Shown here piece after piece: positions 49,691-62,109 of a stretch of DNA of 64,000 nt. The position numbers and the translations under genes are program-made. Source of the stretch: Plectrocnemia conspersa (Eukaryota; Arthropoda; Insecta; Trichoptera; Polycentropodidae); the NCBI GenBank assembly GCA_009617715.1, contig VTFK01000377.1, positions 62,001 through 126,000 of the forward strand. The letters run 5' to 3'. A model generated the notes under the pieces. That model was given only the letters and a program-made list of their open reading frames with translations. It had not been told where the DNA came from and made no database searches. Each line of letters opens with the position of its first letter. Position 1 is the stretch's first letter.

Positions 49691-50759
49691 TTCAATACCA
49701 TTTGTGGCAGCGAATTGGTTATTTGTACGTAGGTTTTATTTATTTTCTAAAGCAGTGTGTTGTGGATGCTTGTAGTGAAAATCTTATAAATAGCGATTCG
49801 CGCTCTATTCGTAGTGTCTTCGAATCTGTTTGAAATCTCAGCGATGTAAATTTTTCAGATATCTATGCAAAAGGCGATACGGATCATATCCGTATTTAAC
49901 GGATCATATCCTTCTAGTGCTCTAATGCTTTTTACTTGGAGCGTTAAGAATTGCAAATAATTGTATTTTTGGTGGAATGTGTATTTTATAAAGCACTTTT
50001 TTAAGTTGCTAAGGGTTGGTGCTCACAATCCGTCGAAACTCAATAGTTCGATTGTGTCTCTTATTCCGATGGTGAGACACCAGTGCTCGAGAGGTCTTAT
50101 TTAACACGAGTCATCTAGATTCTCGCCAGACAAAGATGTTTTCTGCGATTACTATGAAGAGCTAGTTGGACTTGAACTTTGTAAGAAGTTGCACATATTT
50201 GCTACCATTTTTCAAAAATATATCTATACATGTATTTAATAGGAATGTAGTAATAATTGCTTTATTAATGTGTTGGAATATGTATACAAGCATTTATGAA
50301 GTATTAAGGTAATCTTTAGTTAGATTTTAAATATATAAATTAGTTTATCCACACACACTCAATTATCATGTATTTATTTACCTGTCTAGAAAGCTGATAT
50401 TTATAAATATAATTTATCTTTTTAATATTTTTTTAGCGCAGAAAAGTAAAAGTTCTTATTAACAGATACAAACTAATATTATGTATATATTTTATTATTT
50501 ATAATTTTTAAAAGCATCTATACAAATATTATTTTTTCTTTGTGTTATTAATTTCTCGAAAAATGAGAATTCTTATTTTCACTTTTCTCAGACTGAAATC
50601 AAAGTCAGTAAATTAGTGACTTATATTTTACTAACTATACTTTATTATTACAGCTAACATATAACATATGCCGTAATGTACGAACTAGTTTAATTTCTAA
50701 TATATTCTGAGTAATGGACAATTTTATTAATTTGTCGTAACATAAATACATACACAAAT

Positions 50760-52727
50760 AACCCACAGCTAAGATTAATACAGAATGTATTTATTTTTTA
50801 TTTTTTTTTATTTATTTATTAACGTAATTCCGCATGAGTATAAAATTACTCATTCTACGGTTACATTTTATTACAGTTTTATATTAAATATGAAAAATAA
50901 AAAACTTATACATTAGAAAGTATAATAAACATATTTAAACTCTTATCAAAATAATAAGTATAACAAATTATAAGAATGTACATACACATATACATACATT
51001 CATACATATGCATATATACATATAAATATACAAACATAAACATATACACACATTTTTTTTTTTTTTTTAAAGTTCGATGAATTTTTTTAAAAAATATTTT
51101 CTTATTTCTTTAAAGTTATTTCTGGTTGATATTGGTAAATCATTATATGTTTTAAAAGCTATATATTTTAAAGAATTTGTTCCAAACTTTACTGAAAATG
51201 GTTGAGGGATGTGTAGATCATATGCAGATCTAATTTCATATTTGTGTTGTTCTTTTCTAATTTTAAATTTAGTATTTATAGTTGATTTTCCCTCTAACAT
51301 TTTTTTTGTTATCATTATTAATTCATATTTTGGAAGGATAGTTATAGGTAAAATTTTTGTTTTCATATATATGTCTTTTGTGTGAGTATCAAACGGTAAA
51401 TTCAATAAATTTTTTATGGCACTATTTTGAATCACCTGAAGTGATTTTATTTTAAATTTACTTGTAAACCCCCAGACGCAAGACATATATGTTAGATGAC
51501 TATGAATGTGTGAAAAATAAATGCTTAATCTAGTTTTATATGATAAAATATTTTGAAACCTGTATAAAATTTTTGACATTGGTAAAATTTTTTTTATTAT
51601 ATAATCAATATGATTATAAAAATTTAAATCTTTATCCAACAGCAGACCTAAGAATCTTATATTATCACTTTTTGTAATTAGAGAGTTATTTACATTAAGA
51701 GAAATATTAATATCATCATTAAATATCATATAATTTTTTTTTTCATTAATTGTTAATTTGTTTAATCTCATCCATTCATTAATATGGATCAAATCATTCT
51801 GCATGTTGTTTTGCATGTCTTTATATGTTTTAGAGTTATATATTAACACTGTATCATCAGCATACAGTTGAATCCTTCCTGTAAGTTTACATAGAGTTAA
51901 ATCATTTATGTACAAATTAAATAGTAATGGACCTAAAATAGAACCCTGTGGAATTCCACACTTGACCACCTCATATTCACTTTGTATACCATTTATTACT
52001 ACTACTTGTTGTCTATTATTTAAATAGCTTCTTAATAAATTTAGTGTTGGTCCAACTATTCCAATATGGTTTAATTTCTTTAATAATATGTTATGATCTA
52101 CTGTATCAAAAGCTTTTTTTCAAATCTATAAATATTGCTGAAGTTTTATTTTTTATCATTAAGGTGTTGTTGTATTTCATTAATTAAATCAAAAGCAGCG
52201 TATTTTGTATTGGATTTGCTTCTAAATCCATATTGTAAATGAGATAAAAAATGTATACTTTTTAAAAATTCATTAATTCTATTAGTTATAATCGATTCAA
52301 ATATTTTTTGATATGATTGGTAGAATAGATATAGGGCGATAATTATTAGTGTTATTTTTATCATCACCTTTATATATTGGATTATTTTTTTTTGCAATTT
52401 TTTAGGGACTCAGGGAATCTTTCCTCTTTTAAACATTTATTGAATAATTTTGTTAATATCAGACAATAAGACTGTTAATTGATTTAATTGTTTTGACTGT
52501 AATATCCTCAATACCAGGTGCTGAGTTATTTTTTAATTTGTTTGTATACATTATGACTTCTTCTAATTTAATTTTGTAAAAATAAATAGATCTGTCAACT
52601 TGAGCCATACTTGTGATAGTGTTTATGTCATCAATGTTAATTTTAATTAGATCTGACAAAAATGTTCCAATTAAGATGAATTAATTAATTCATTAATTAA
52701 TTAATCAATTAATCTTAGCTGTGGGTT
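50760..52727. repeat. 20-bp perfect inverted repeat bracketing a LINE
   Basis: aacccacagctaagattaat at 50760-50779 recurs as its exact reverse complement at 52708-52727. The arms lie just outside the LINE's A-rich 3' tail and its 5' truncation point. The word is not low-complexity, so a chance match is very unlikely. Target-site duplications of LINEs are direct, not inverted, so this arrangement is not a normal insertion footprint. Confidence 0.85.
50780..52680 (-). mobile_element. 5'-truncated non-LTR retrotransposon (antisense), best preserved LINE in the window
   Basis: The minus strand carries most of a reverse transcriptase. From the right: NKLKNNSAPGIEDI (near 52550), NNYRPISILP (near 52340), LQYGFRSKSNTKYAAFDLIN (near 52200), DLKKAFDTV (near 52110), then a 300-codon open frame at 51067-51969 with CGIPQGSILGPLLFNLYIN, YADDTVLIY (YADD at 51853-51864, intact), NEWMRLNKLTINEKK and IRFLGLLLD. 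One T too many in the run at 52114-52120 shifts the frame inside motif A. Other shifts lie near 52300 and 52400. The last codon is followed at once by an A run, then a tacata-rich 3' region and an AATAAATAAATAAAA tail ending near 50785. There is no endonuclease or ORF1, so it is truncated in the RT N-terminus. The jockey/CR1 superfamily is likely; the clade is not resolved. It is the youngest-looking copy because long frames survive. Confidence 0.9.
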
Positions 52728-53501
52728 GATAATAGTGTAAGAACTCTATTTTAATCTAATATCTAATAATAGTTTAAGCATATTATTTAAATGTAATTAA
52801 TATAGGCGGCTTTTATATAAAATCAATCTCAGCGAGTGATTTCTCAACTATCGATTTAGGCTATTTTTGTGGTATAACTTGAATGTCAAATGTCAAAGAC
52901 AGCAATTTCGCCAGAGAGCTTTGAGTAAATCAGAACATTTTCAACCAAATTAATTATTTTTTTTTAATTTACCATGGAAATTTTATGAACTGATATTACA
53001 ATTTTTGTATATCTACTACACGGTAGCTCTTAAATAATATAATCTACATGATTTATTTATTAAAAATAACGATTTTACGAGAACACCATAAAACAATAAA
53101 CCATACATTATCGCTATCATTCGCTCCATACAGTTTTCGTAATTCGTAGTTTGCTGTATACGATTTTTACAGCCTGATGCATCCGACAATTAAAGCAAAT
53201 GAAAGCAGACACAATTTGTCGCGTCGGTGTAATTGCCGAGTCCTGTGCGAGAGATAGCAAACAGCACTGTATCCTGCCAGGAGAGAGGAATATTTGAGGA
53301 ATTTCATCCGTGCGAAAAAGCGTTTAGCTCGTCGCCACTTTATCTCTCTTTCTCTTCTGCCGGCGTTGAGAGATAAATTTGCGGCACTGTCTTGAGTTAA
53401 ATTGAATGTAAGAAGAATTTGTATTCATGCAGTCGCACTTGAGTTTTAATATCCGCGTTTTGAACGTGCGAAATCTACTGTTGTTTTGTGAAAATCTCCA
53501 T

Positions 53502-53545
53502 TCTCTCTCTCTCGTAAGCGGGGCCGTTCTTAACCTATTTGCGCC
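53502..53545. promoter_or_regulatory. (TC)n tract next to a hAT-like terminal sequence
   Basis: A 12-base TC run (53502-53513) is followed by gttcttaacctatttgcgcc and gcgaccc, the kind of sequence found at hAT ends (GGTTCTTAACCT...CCGCGACCC). No second end was found. The upstream stretch 53280-53520 is GC-richer than its surroundings. Confidence 0.3.
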
Positions 53546-54749
53546 GCGACCCAAATTACTGTAATGGATTTAGACTCGTTGAGTGTGTAGTTGAAAAATT
53601 GTGATTTGAAAAATATAAAGCATGCATAATATAAACATGATAAAAGTGGAAGAACATATATTTTATGAATTATTAATAAATGCAAAGGTTACATATATTA
53701 TACAATACTGTAAAGAACGCTTTATATAAATTTGATACGATGCTAAATATCTGATTGAAAGCTACAACGAAAAGGTCATGGAACAAGCTCGATTTACACA
53801 TGTGTAATATTATAATATTATATGTAGTTACGTTTAAAATAGGCTGAAAACACGCATTATCTAAATAATATTTTTAATCGATACATAATTTACTTATTAT
53901 GGCGCCATTTAGCTATATACATAAATATATATTTGCTATTTTAATTAAAGGTCACCTACTTTTATAAAATATAAATCGTTCCAATCGATGAATGTTGTTA
54001 TGGAATAAAATATATGACGAAGGATATCTACAAATAAGTAGTCTTTAAAATTGGAGTACCTCAACTTTTTTAACTTTCGACCTCTCGACTTTTTATCAAT
54101 TTTATTGTTTATTTAATTTTTCAAATTACATAAAAAGGTATGTGTATATATTTACAATACGAATATTTATTGCAATTAGCTCTGTGAAACTTCAATGTTG
54201 TTTCAAATCTTGAGTTAACTCACGATTCGAAGGTGATTGGAACAAATCAGACAATCAAAGCGAATCTTTTTGATTTTTGCTTTTTTATGGACTTTGATAG
54301 TCGTCTTTGTCGATTTGGTGTGGGATCTACTGGTGACGAGCTCAAAGTTCACTTATTTTGTAAATTTGTGTCAGTTATTTTACGCTGTTTTGTTTATAAT
54401 AATGTTATTTACATAATATATTGCTATCTGAAAAAGTAAATTCTCAAACGGTGAAATATTTCAAAACATAATCGCAACGCATGGAATAAATCTTGACTGC
54501 TAAAACAAACAAGATCGGAGTTATATTTAAGTTGCGATAAAAGCGGGCGAAAGAAATTTTGAAGTTCAACAATTTCACGGAAAACATTTCGAAATAAAGG
54601 TCAACATTGAAAGGTCTTTCGCAATGTACACAAAAATATACGACTTTTTGACTTAAATAGCGTATATATAAATAAGCTTTTTAGTGAATCGAAAATATAC
54701 AAAATATTCACAAAACTCAAACTTTTAATTAATTAACTAGATTAATGTC

Positions 54750-55190
54750 CCCTTTTCATTCGTGTCAGAGTCGCTGCTTTAGTGTTGAACGGTTTTTTTT
54801 TTTAATAATTTACACTCGAGCGACTTTTGACACGTTGAACTAAAGAGCGATCGAGTCGAAATGCACAAAATTGCATTCGCCCTATCCTACGCTCAGCAAA
54901 ATAGAAAACTTTCGCACAACAATGGCGAAAGCTCGACGGCCGTTCGGAAACCATCAATCGACACACAATAGACTTCTGAAACGTTGCGCCGTTTCGTTAT
55001 TCACTTAACCGATGCGAAACTTTTCACCATACGACTCCTTTGGGATGGGTATGTGAACTTTGACGCGTTAACCTTTTGCACTCGTAAACCGCGTGCTACG
55101 AGCGTTGCATCATAACTTTGAACGTTTTCCGGAAAAGTTTGTTTATGTGCAACGGGGTTATTTATATTTTATCGGGATACTTTTTAGTGC
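54750..55190. promoter_or_regulatory. GC-richer island
   Basis: A CpG-containing stretch (gcgatcgagtcgaaatgcac, ctcgacggccgttcgg) without an ORF. No family or RNA recognised. Candidate non-coding conserved element by composition only. Confidence 0.25.
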
Positions 55191-56199
55191 AATGTTGACT
55201 ACTTTTAAAATATGAAATATAGAATAAGTTTATTGGTTGGATTATTTACTTTACAAGGGTTGTATTATATACGTACATTTAGAAATTTCATCTTTATTAA
55301 AAAAAGTGTACAAATTCTATCATCCTAGTAATGAAAATCATTCATTGAAAATGGTTCATTTAAATCATTTAAGTCATAGGACAGTTTTAAATTTTATATT
55401 ACACATCTAAAAGTTAAAAACTTCACCCCTGGAATTATTTCTTTTTCGCACCCCAAGAGAAAAAAAAAAAAAAGAAATACTGGACTATAAACTCTAGGCT
55501 AGATTGTAGTAGAACTAGACTGACTTAAATTACTTTAAAATATTGGGTGTATTAAGTGTGCTTTGTGTAATTTTCCGATCTCTCATCAACGTTCGATCGT
55601 TTGAATCACCACCTTCTTCTGTCGCAAATAATATGTGTTATTATACACTTGATTCAAAAATAGCTCTCGTATATCATATTAAGACAATAATTGAATAATG
55701 AATATATAAATTAATAACTCAATATCTAATTCATTATATTATAGCAATTCACATATACATATTTATATTTGACTTCAAATTTATTTATAGTTTTACAGTC
55801 AAATTAAATATACTTACCTACTTTATCATAACACGTCGAAACATATTAGAGATTACTCAAATGCATATATCTTAGAATAGACGTCTTTACAGAATGAGTA
55901 TAGACATCAAACTAATCATCAATTTAACTTTTGACAGAAACACTCAACGACCAAACAACTACATGTAATTCTTGATAATATATCAAAAGATCTAGAGTCT
56001 GTCAGAATTTTTGTCTCATTTGGCGGGTGTTATTCGTTTTTTCATTGATGAGTTATCTCTTATCTCGCCACCGAGATCATTTGAAATCTTTTTTCAATCT
56101 CTGATGTTGGATGTTAAAATTGGTAATATTATATGAATCTCAAATAATACTATACTTCATAGCCATTGCGCACGCTCCACATAATCTGATCGAATTACC

Positions 56200-56555
56200 G
56201 CACGCAATTTAAGCGGCGTCGGTGCGCAAATTTATATGTGCTTTATTGAAAAATATCTCGGGCAATTAAGCGAGCTGGGCCGATTTTCTCATTTCGTGCC
56301 CGTCATTTAACGGCTGGACGCGCGCCCCGAGAGTTAATTGTAGCACCCCTATTGGCGGGACAAACGGCCCAGGTGGGACTGGGAGGTAATGGAGGTCACT
56401 CGAAAGTTATACGCCGAAAGCTCGCCAATTTAACTGTTCGCTTTCAGTCAAAAGCAACAGTTACAATGCGACTACTATGTAACGGCGATTTAATTGGTCA
56501 TGTAAACTTTTCGCGATTTGAGAAAATGCGAATTAAATTTTACTACTAAATATTT
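56200..56555. promoter_or_regulatory. GC-richer island with repeated caattta/caatta sites
   Basis: It contains gcaatttaagcggcgtcggt, gggcaattaagcgagc and gagttaattgtagc in a CpG-rich context, a pattern of homeodomain-type sites on a GC-rich scaffold. An overlapping 65-codon ORF lacks any recognised feature. Confidence 0.3.
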
Positions 56556-58734
56556 TTCAGAAAAAAACTGTACACGCGATTATGTAATCGCTTCGACGAT
56601 GGTCATGTTTGTTTGAATCGTTTGTCAGTTATGTAGATGTGTGTATGATTAATGTTTCTTTAATTGGTAAATAATAATTCATACGTTCATTTTATTATTT
56701 ATAAATAAATATTTATTATATATACAATAAGAATGTTATTTTCGTTAAAACAACAATCTCAAACTTTAGCCACGATAATTAATTTCACTGTTGATAGATA
56801 ATTTATTTGCAAACTATTTGGAGCGAATAGTTTATTTGTTATATAAACAAACATCTCAGTTTAATAAACACTTTGAAAACGAATTAAGAAGTTCTGCTTC
56901 TAACAAACTTGTTGAATTGCTTAATTAAAAATATATATATATATACTATATAATCCTTTTTTTGTTTGTTTCAGGTATTTATCAACATTTCTGATTTTCG
57001 TGACGGTAATTATTAACAAAATTTTAATAATTATTACTGAAAAACTTGTACGTAATGTAATACTTTGATCAACAATTTCCGATATTCAACATTACGTTTA
57101 CTGAGAAGTACTCCTTCAAATTTGATTCACTACCTCGTCGTTCCATACAATTTCTTTGAAATTCCATTTTGCTATCTATATATTTGGATAATCCTAATTT
57201 TATCATTTATCATTTATATTTCGTACTTTATCGCATATAATAAAATACTATTAATAAAAATGTATTGTAATACAATATGATATTAATAGATTATATAATT
57301 TCGTAGCGTACAAAAAATTGTAAAGCTTAATTTTACAATTTTCAAAATAAAAATAGTTAAATATCCTTCGACCCCGTAATAAATAACTGGTTTGAAAGGA
57401 GCATTACATCATTGTTATATTAGTGAAAGGACCAACAATAACCTTTGTTTCACAAATATGCATTGAAGAAGGTAACACAAAGCGATAAGAAATGCGTTTT
57501 TTTAATTAACCATTTAATTAAGCAAAGATACAAATACAGGAATTACCATCTTAAATGCAATTGTCTGAAAAAAAACATTATTGACCACATAAACTAGAAA
57601 GTTTGGTATTTAATTAAAGTTGGAACATTTCGATAGCTCATTTTTCAAAGGTTAATTGGTTTTTACAATCATTTTTCTTACCCCCTCTAAAAACATTAGC
57701 ATAGATTTTTACTCTTTTTTGATAAAGAAAAACCTAAAAAGCTCTGCAATTTTTATTATCAAGTATGCTAAGACTTCAAACTGTTATTGTTTATTGTTTT
57801 TTTTGCAGTAAATTGCGAACCTCCAATGACTATTTTTTTCTATTCTTCCGTGTTATGCCATGGTTTCCAAAATCTAATATTTTACTTCATTCATTGGTGT
57901 TAAATTATCTTGGAATATAGCAATAAATAAATGTATTATAAAAGTACTGTAATTATTAAAGTGAAATTAAAGAATTATATGGGATCGCAATTCCAAATAT
58001 ACGTCTAAAATTAGGTTATAGTGAAAGCCATTTAGTTTTACTATAGTGCTGTTTTTGTTTTGTTACTCTTGTAATTTTTAATTGAATATCATATTATTTT
58101 TGTAAACGTGCTATTTTATTATAATTAAAAACAATTTTGGTAACCCATAGTTAAAACAGTAATGAAAGGAATATGTTTTAGATCTGTAAGAGATTTTTAC
58201 TGTTGCGTGTGATGCAAAAACATTATTCAGAAGTTCATATACAGTCTAAAAATCTTTGAGTCTTTAAAAAAAATATGGAGCAGTCATGTGATTTAAATGA
58301 GTGGCTATGTACAATAGTATGGTATTAAAATTAACGTTTAGCAGCTCTTTTTTGATATTTTATTATTCAATTAGATAAGTGTTTTTAAAACAGTAGATAT
58401 TTGCTGTTGTTTATAGTTTTTTTATGATGCTTCATAGTTGAAATTTTATCTTTAATTGTTGAGTACTTTTCTATTAAACGATTACCAAAATAAAAAGAAA
58501 AAATGGAATCAATATCAGTCTCCATAAATGCATTGTTATGCCAATCTGTAATTTGTTAAAAAAATCATAAAGCCGTGTTCTAAAGACATTACAGTTCAAT
58601 TCCAAAAAAATATATTTTATAAAAATGTTTTGAATTTTTTGTATTTCTTCTCTAAATATCTCTCGTAATTTTATCATCAACATGTAATTATTTGCTGTAT
58701 CATATCCTCGTATCGTAGAGAGAAGCACGTTCAT

Positions 58735-59070
58735 TCACCGAGACTAGTGTCTCAGAGTCCATTCCGCAAGGACGAATATCCGAGAACCACACCCTTCAAA
58801 TTGCTTCTTCGACCCTTCCGGCCCTTTGCGTAGGTCTGCGGTTAAGGGCTACGCAATTTTATTGGCTAATTAATTTTGATGATGTAGCGAGATCAGGTGT
58901 TCCATAATGATGGGCTCCGGGTGTAACGTAAACCGCCCTCCGCATCGTGATTAATAATGATAGACGTGTGCAAATTACACCCGGTGCTCACTTCTTGGAA
59001 ATTAGCAAATTCATCGTAAAATAATTATTTTTATTTTCGAAAGCTCTAATTAAATTTTCGCGTTTGTCGA
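58735..59070. promoter_or_regulatory. GC-richer island with homeodomain-type sites
   Basis: gctaattaattttgatgatg, cgtgattaataatgatag and atcaggtgttccataatgat lie among CpG-rich runs (ccttccggccctttgcg, gtgtaacgtaaaccgccc). Dense ATTA and TGAT cores in a conserved-looking block suggest an enhancer. No coding signal in any frame. Confidence 0.35.
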
Positions 59071-59086
59071 AGAAAATATAGTTACA

Positions 59087-59133
59087 CTAGGTGCCCAGAC
59101 GTTCTGAATTACGCGGGACAGTCCTGGACTATC
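59087..59133. repeat. Terminal-like repeat related to 21828-21872
   Basis: ctaggtgcccagacgttctg and then gcgggacagtcctggac. It shares the taggtgcc.a.....ggac/gtcc layout with the 21.8 kb copy. Probably one end of a DNA transposon. The partner end is not found. Confidence 0.4.
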
Positions 59134-60173
59134 AAAATGTAACGAATCTATTAGTAAGGCATTAATTTGTTCCACTTATGCATGTAAGTCTTCGTTCACA
59201 ATTATTTAGTTGAATTAAAATAAGTGGATTAATATACTAGCATATCGATTCTGCATTCGAGTAGGAGTGATAAAGCTCTCACATTTTTTTTATGTATTCA
59301 TAATTTCAAATTAGCTTTCAATGTGACTGCTATTTAAGTTGTTAAAAATGTCGCCCTGTAATTATCGGGTCAGAATTTTGATTCATTTCGACTAGTAATT
59401 ATATAAAATGGTCAATAATTATGAAAAGGCCAATATTTTTTATTTAATAAAATTGTTAAGTATATTTAGACAGATGGTTGGTATTTTAAGAATACAATTT
59501 AATATTATATAAAATATTGTATTCAAAAAGCACATATATATATTTTAGTATATACGTAGGAAATAGAAAAATAAGTACTTAAGTACTGCCGCTACATCAG
59601 GAAACTAAATATAACTTTACTTACCGTTTGTCAAATAGTTATGATTATCTGTTAGTTCAAGTATAATACCTGCTTGTTTTAAATGGACGAATAAAAATTC
59701 TATATCAATACGTGTGTGTGTAGCATGCTAGATAATTTAATTTTGTAATGCAGTTTGACGATTACTGATTAGTTTTGACTTCAACATTTTAATTCACGAA
59801 TTGAAACTTAAAAAATCTGGTTATCTTATAGCTTACACCAAAGATCTTGTTATGGGATACAAAAGCTCGCTATTCTATCGGATGTTCGAGTATAAGTCTT
59901 AATAATTATTTATTGTGTAATTCGCCTGCTTCAGATCGTTTCAGATTCGTTGATATGCAATTCTACGCTTTATTTACGCAATGTGATATATTAAGCCTCT
60001 GGATCGCGATAGTGGACGCTATTACAGTTCATATTTCCCTTATGAGGTTACCAGCTAAAAAGGGTCATTCTAACCCATTTACGAACCCTATGCAAAAGTG
60101 GGCTATAAGCCGAGAAAAACGGTTCTGCCTAGATAAGAACAAAATGGACATTTTTTTACTATGACTATGCGTG

Positions 60174-60205
60174 CGAGGGTCGTTTGAAAAGTTTCGCGAA
60201 CAGTA
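60174..60205 (+). mobile_element. mariner-like terminal sequence
   Basis: cgagggtcgtttgaaaagtt followed by tcgcgaac looks like a mariner inverted-repeat end. There is no flanking TA on the left and no second terminus or transposase, so it is an isolated fragment. Confidence 0.35.
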
Positions 60206-60540
60206 TAAATCATACGAGTTAGCCTAGCAATTTTAGGTTTGCGCAGTAATTAAGATTTTTTATAATAATACTCATGTGTGCTGGGTTAATTATAATAGTC
60301 GAAATTGTTGATTTAAATCTTGGCAATATCCGTTCAAATCGTATTATGGTTTTGCTACATATATACTTGTATTACTCGACCGTATGATTTGTTTACTATG
60401 ATTAATAATTTTTGAAGCTTTTTTCTATAAATAATTGAAAAAAATTCACCGATTTCCATATAATATGGAATAGAATTTTAGAGATTTTTGATTGGCTCTT
60501 TAATTAACTTTATATTAATATATATATACTACTTCTTTCA

Positions 60541-61620
60541 TTGTTTATTTATTTATTCAAATATGACCATCATAACCTTACAGGTTACACCCAATGCGCC
60601 AGTATTATCTAAAATGAAACATAAAATATTAAATTACAGTCTAAAAAATATTATATGATACAATACTATAATTATACAAAATAATTCAAACAAGCTCCTC
60701 ATAGATGATACCTAACAGATAAACGTATATTGTCAGCGTATTAATTATTTGGATGGCTACTGCTATAGACAAATTGGCAAGTGTGGATGTTCTCTCCGAA
60801 ACTGGCACAAAAGCCGCCTTAAGCATTGCTCGTTCAGAACCCAAAGCTGGAAATTTTCTAAAATTGGAAATTTGTCCAAAGCTACCTTCATTTATTTAAA
60901 TAAATGTTTTGCAATATTAATATTTTAGCAAGAGCTAAACAAAGAATAATAGTAGAGGTGTCTCAGAAATATTTTCTGGATTTTATAAATCATGTGATAA
61001 AATTTGGCGTCGGATGGGTTCCAAATTAAGGGTAAACGTATTATAAACTGCGTGAATCACTGATCCGAGCATCTTAGACGTGTCACAGATATTTAAATGT
61101 AGAGAGAATTTATATTTTCTGTGTAACATAATTCCAAGCCTCTGGTGGAAGTCCCTATCAATTTTCATATCATCTAGGCAATAAGAAAAATCCACTGGCA
61201 ATAAAAATCCAGACAATGGCACAACTTGGCATTTTCCAATGCTGAAAAGTAAACGATTGTCAGCAGCCAGATTGGTATGCAAAAACAATGAGACGGAAAT
61301 CGTTTATCCACATTCATCCAAGTCATTGGTATTCAAAAATATCGTTTATGTATGAATAAAAGGAACAAGAGTAATTCTTGATTGAAACCCTGTGGAGCTT
61401 CAGAAGGGGTGAAATACTCTTTTGACATGTAGCTACTATAATTCACAAAGCGATTATTCAAATTACTTTTAAATAAATAAACTAGGATATCAGTAAATCC
61501 AAGGTTCGAGAGTTTTTGCAGCAAAATTAAATGGAAATCAAAGGCTATTTAACAATCCATAAAGATTGTATCTACTTAAATGCCCGTATCGATGGAGTCA
61601 CATTTGTCGAGAAATATAAA
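60541..61620 (-). pseudogene. Non-LTR RT relic with 3' tail (antisense)
   Basis: In minus-strand order: QVDTIF and a decayed A-F-D block near 61550, LLQKLSNLGFTDILVYLF and LNNRF (61440-61524), APQGFNQ followed by LLFLLFI near 61400 (from GVPQGSNLGPLLFLLFIND), then DNRLLFSIGKCQVVPL near 61220, YCLDDMKIDRDF and LGIMLHRKYKFSLHL, the usual order after YADD. The YADD box itself is gone. About 430 bp later the strand ends in AATAAATAAATAAA (60543-60558), a normal LINE tail. Stops and frameshifts make it inactive. Confidence 0.8.
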
Positions 61621-62109
61621 ATATTGAAATTGGTTAAATCCATGCTGTTGGTCCATCTATATTTATTGACAGTGATTGTAAATATATTTGTTTTCTCATT
61701 AATAAGGAACGTCAACAACAATTTCAACTTAGATAGATTTCTAAGAGTGGTAATTTTGTAGTACTTTTTGTTTGCGTTTTTAATTTAAGTCTGTAAATCA
61801 GAGACACCTATTTTATTAATTATAATTGTAGCATAATAAATATAATATAATATAATTGTTATAGCTTACAATCAATAAATGTTACTATGCACAACCTATT
61901 TTTAAAATTATTTAAAAATACGAACCTACGTAGTTTTAAACTTATACCACTAATCTGTCGTTCTATTCTTTGTTTTAAAATTTTTTTTCTCAATATTCTC
62001 CGTTTATGGTTTGAAATATATCTGGCCATTTTACTTTGTTTAAAATTTTGAATTTTTCGAAATCTTATTTATCTAAGCGAATGAAAAAAATAAATATTTC
62101 GGACATTCA

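Noticed and set aside
49507..49833. 108-codon + strand ORF with a hydrophobic middle as a membrane protein
   Set aside because: It has no ATG at its first codon, and the hydrophobic stretch arises from T-rich codons. No family similarity.
50990..51050. tacata repeats considered as a satellite
   Set aside because: Part of the LINE 3' region and too short and irregular to be a satellite.
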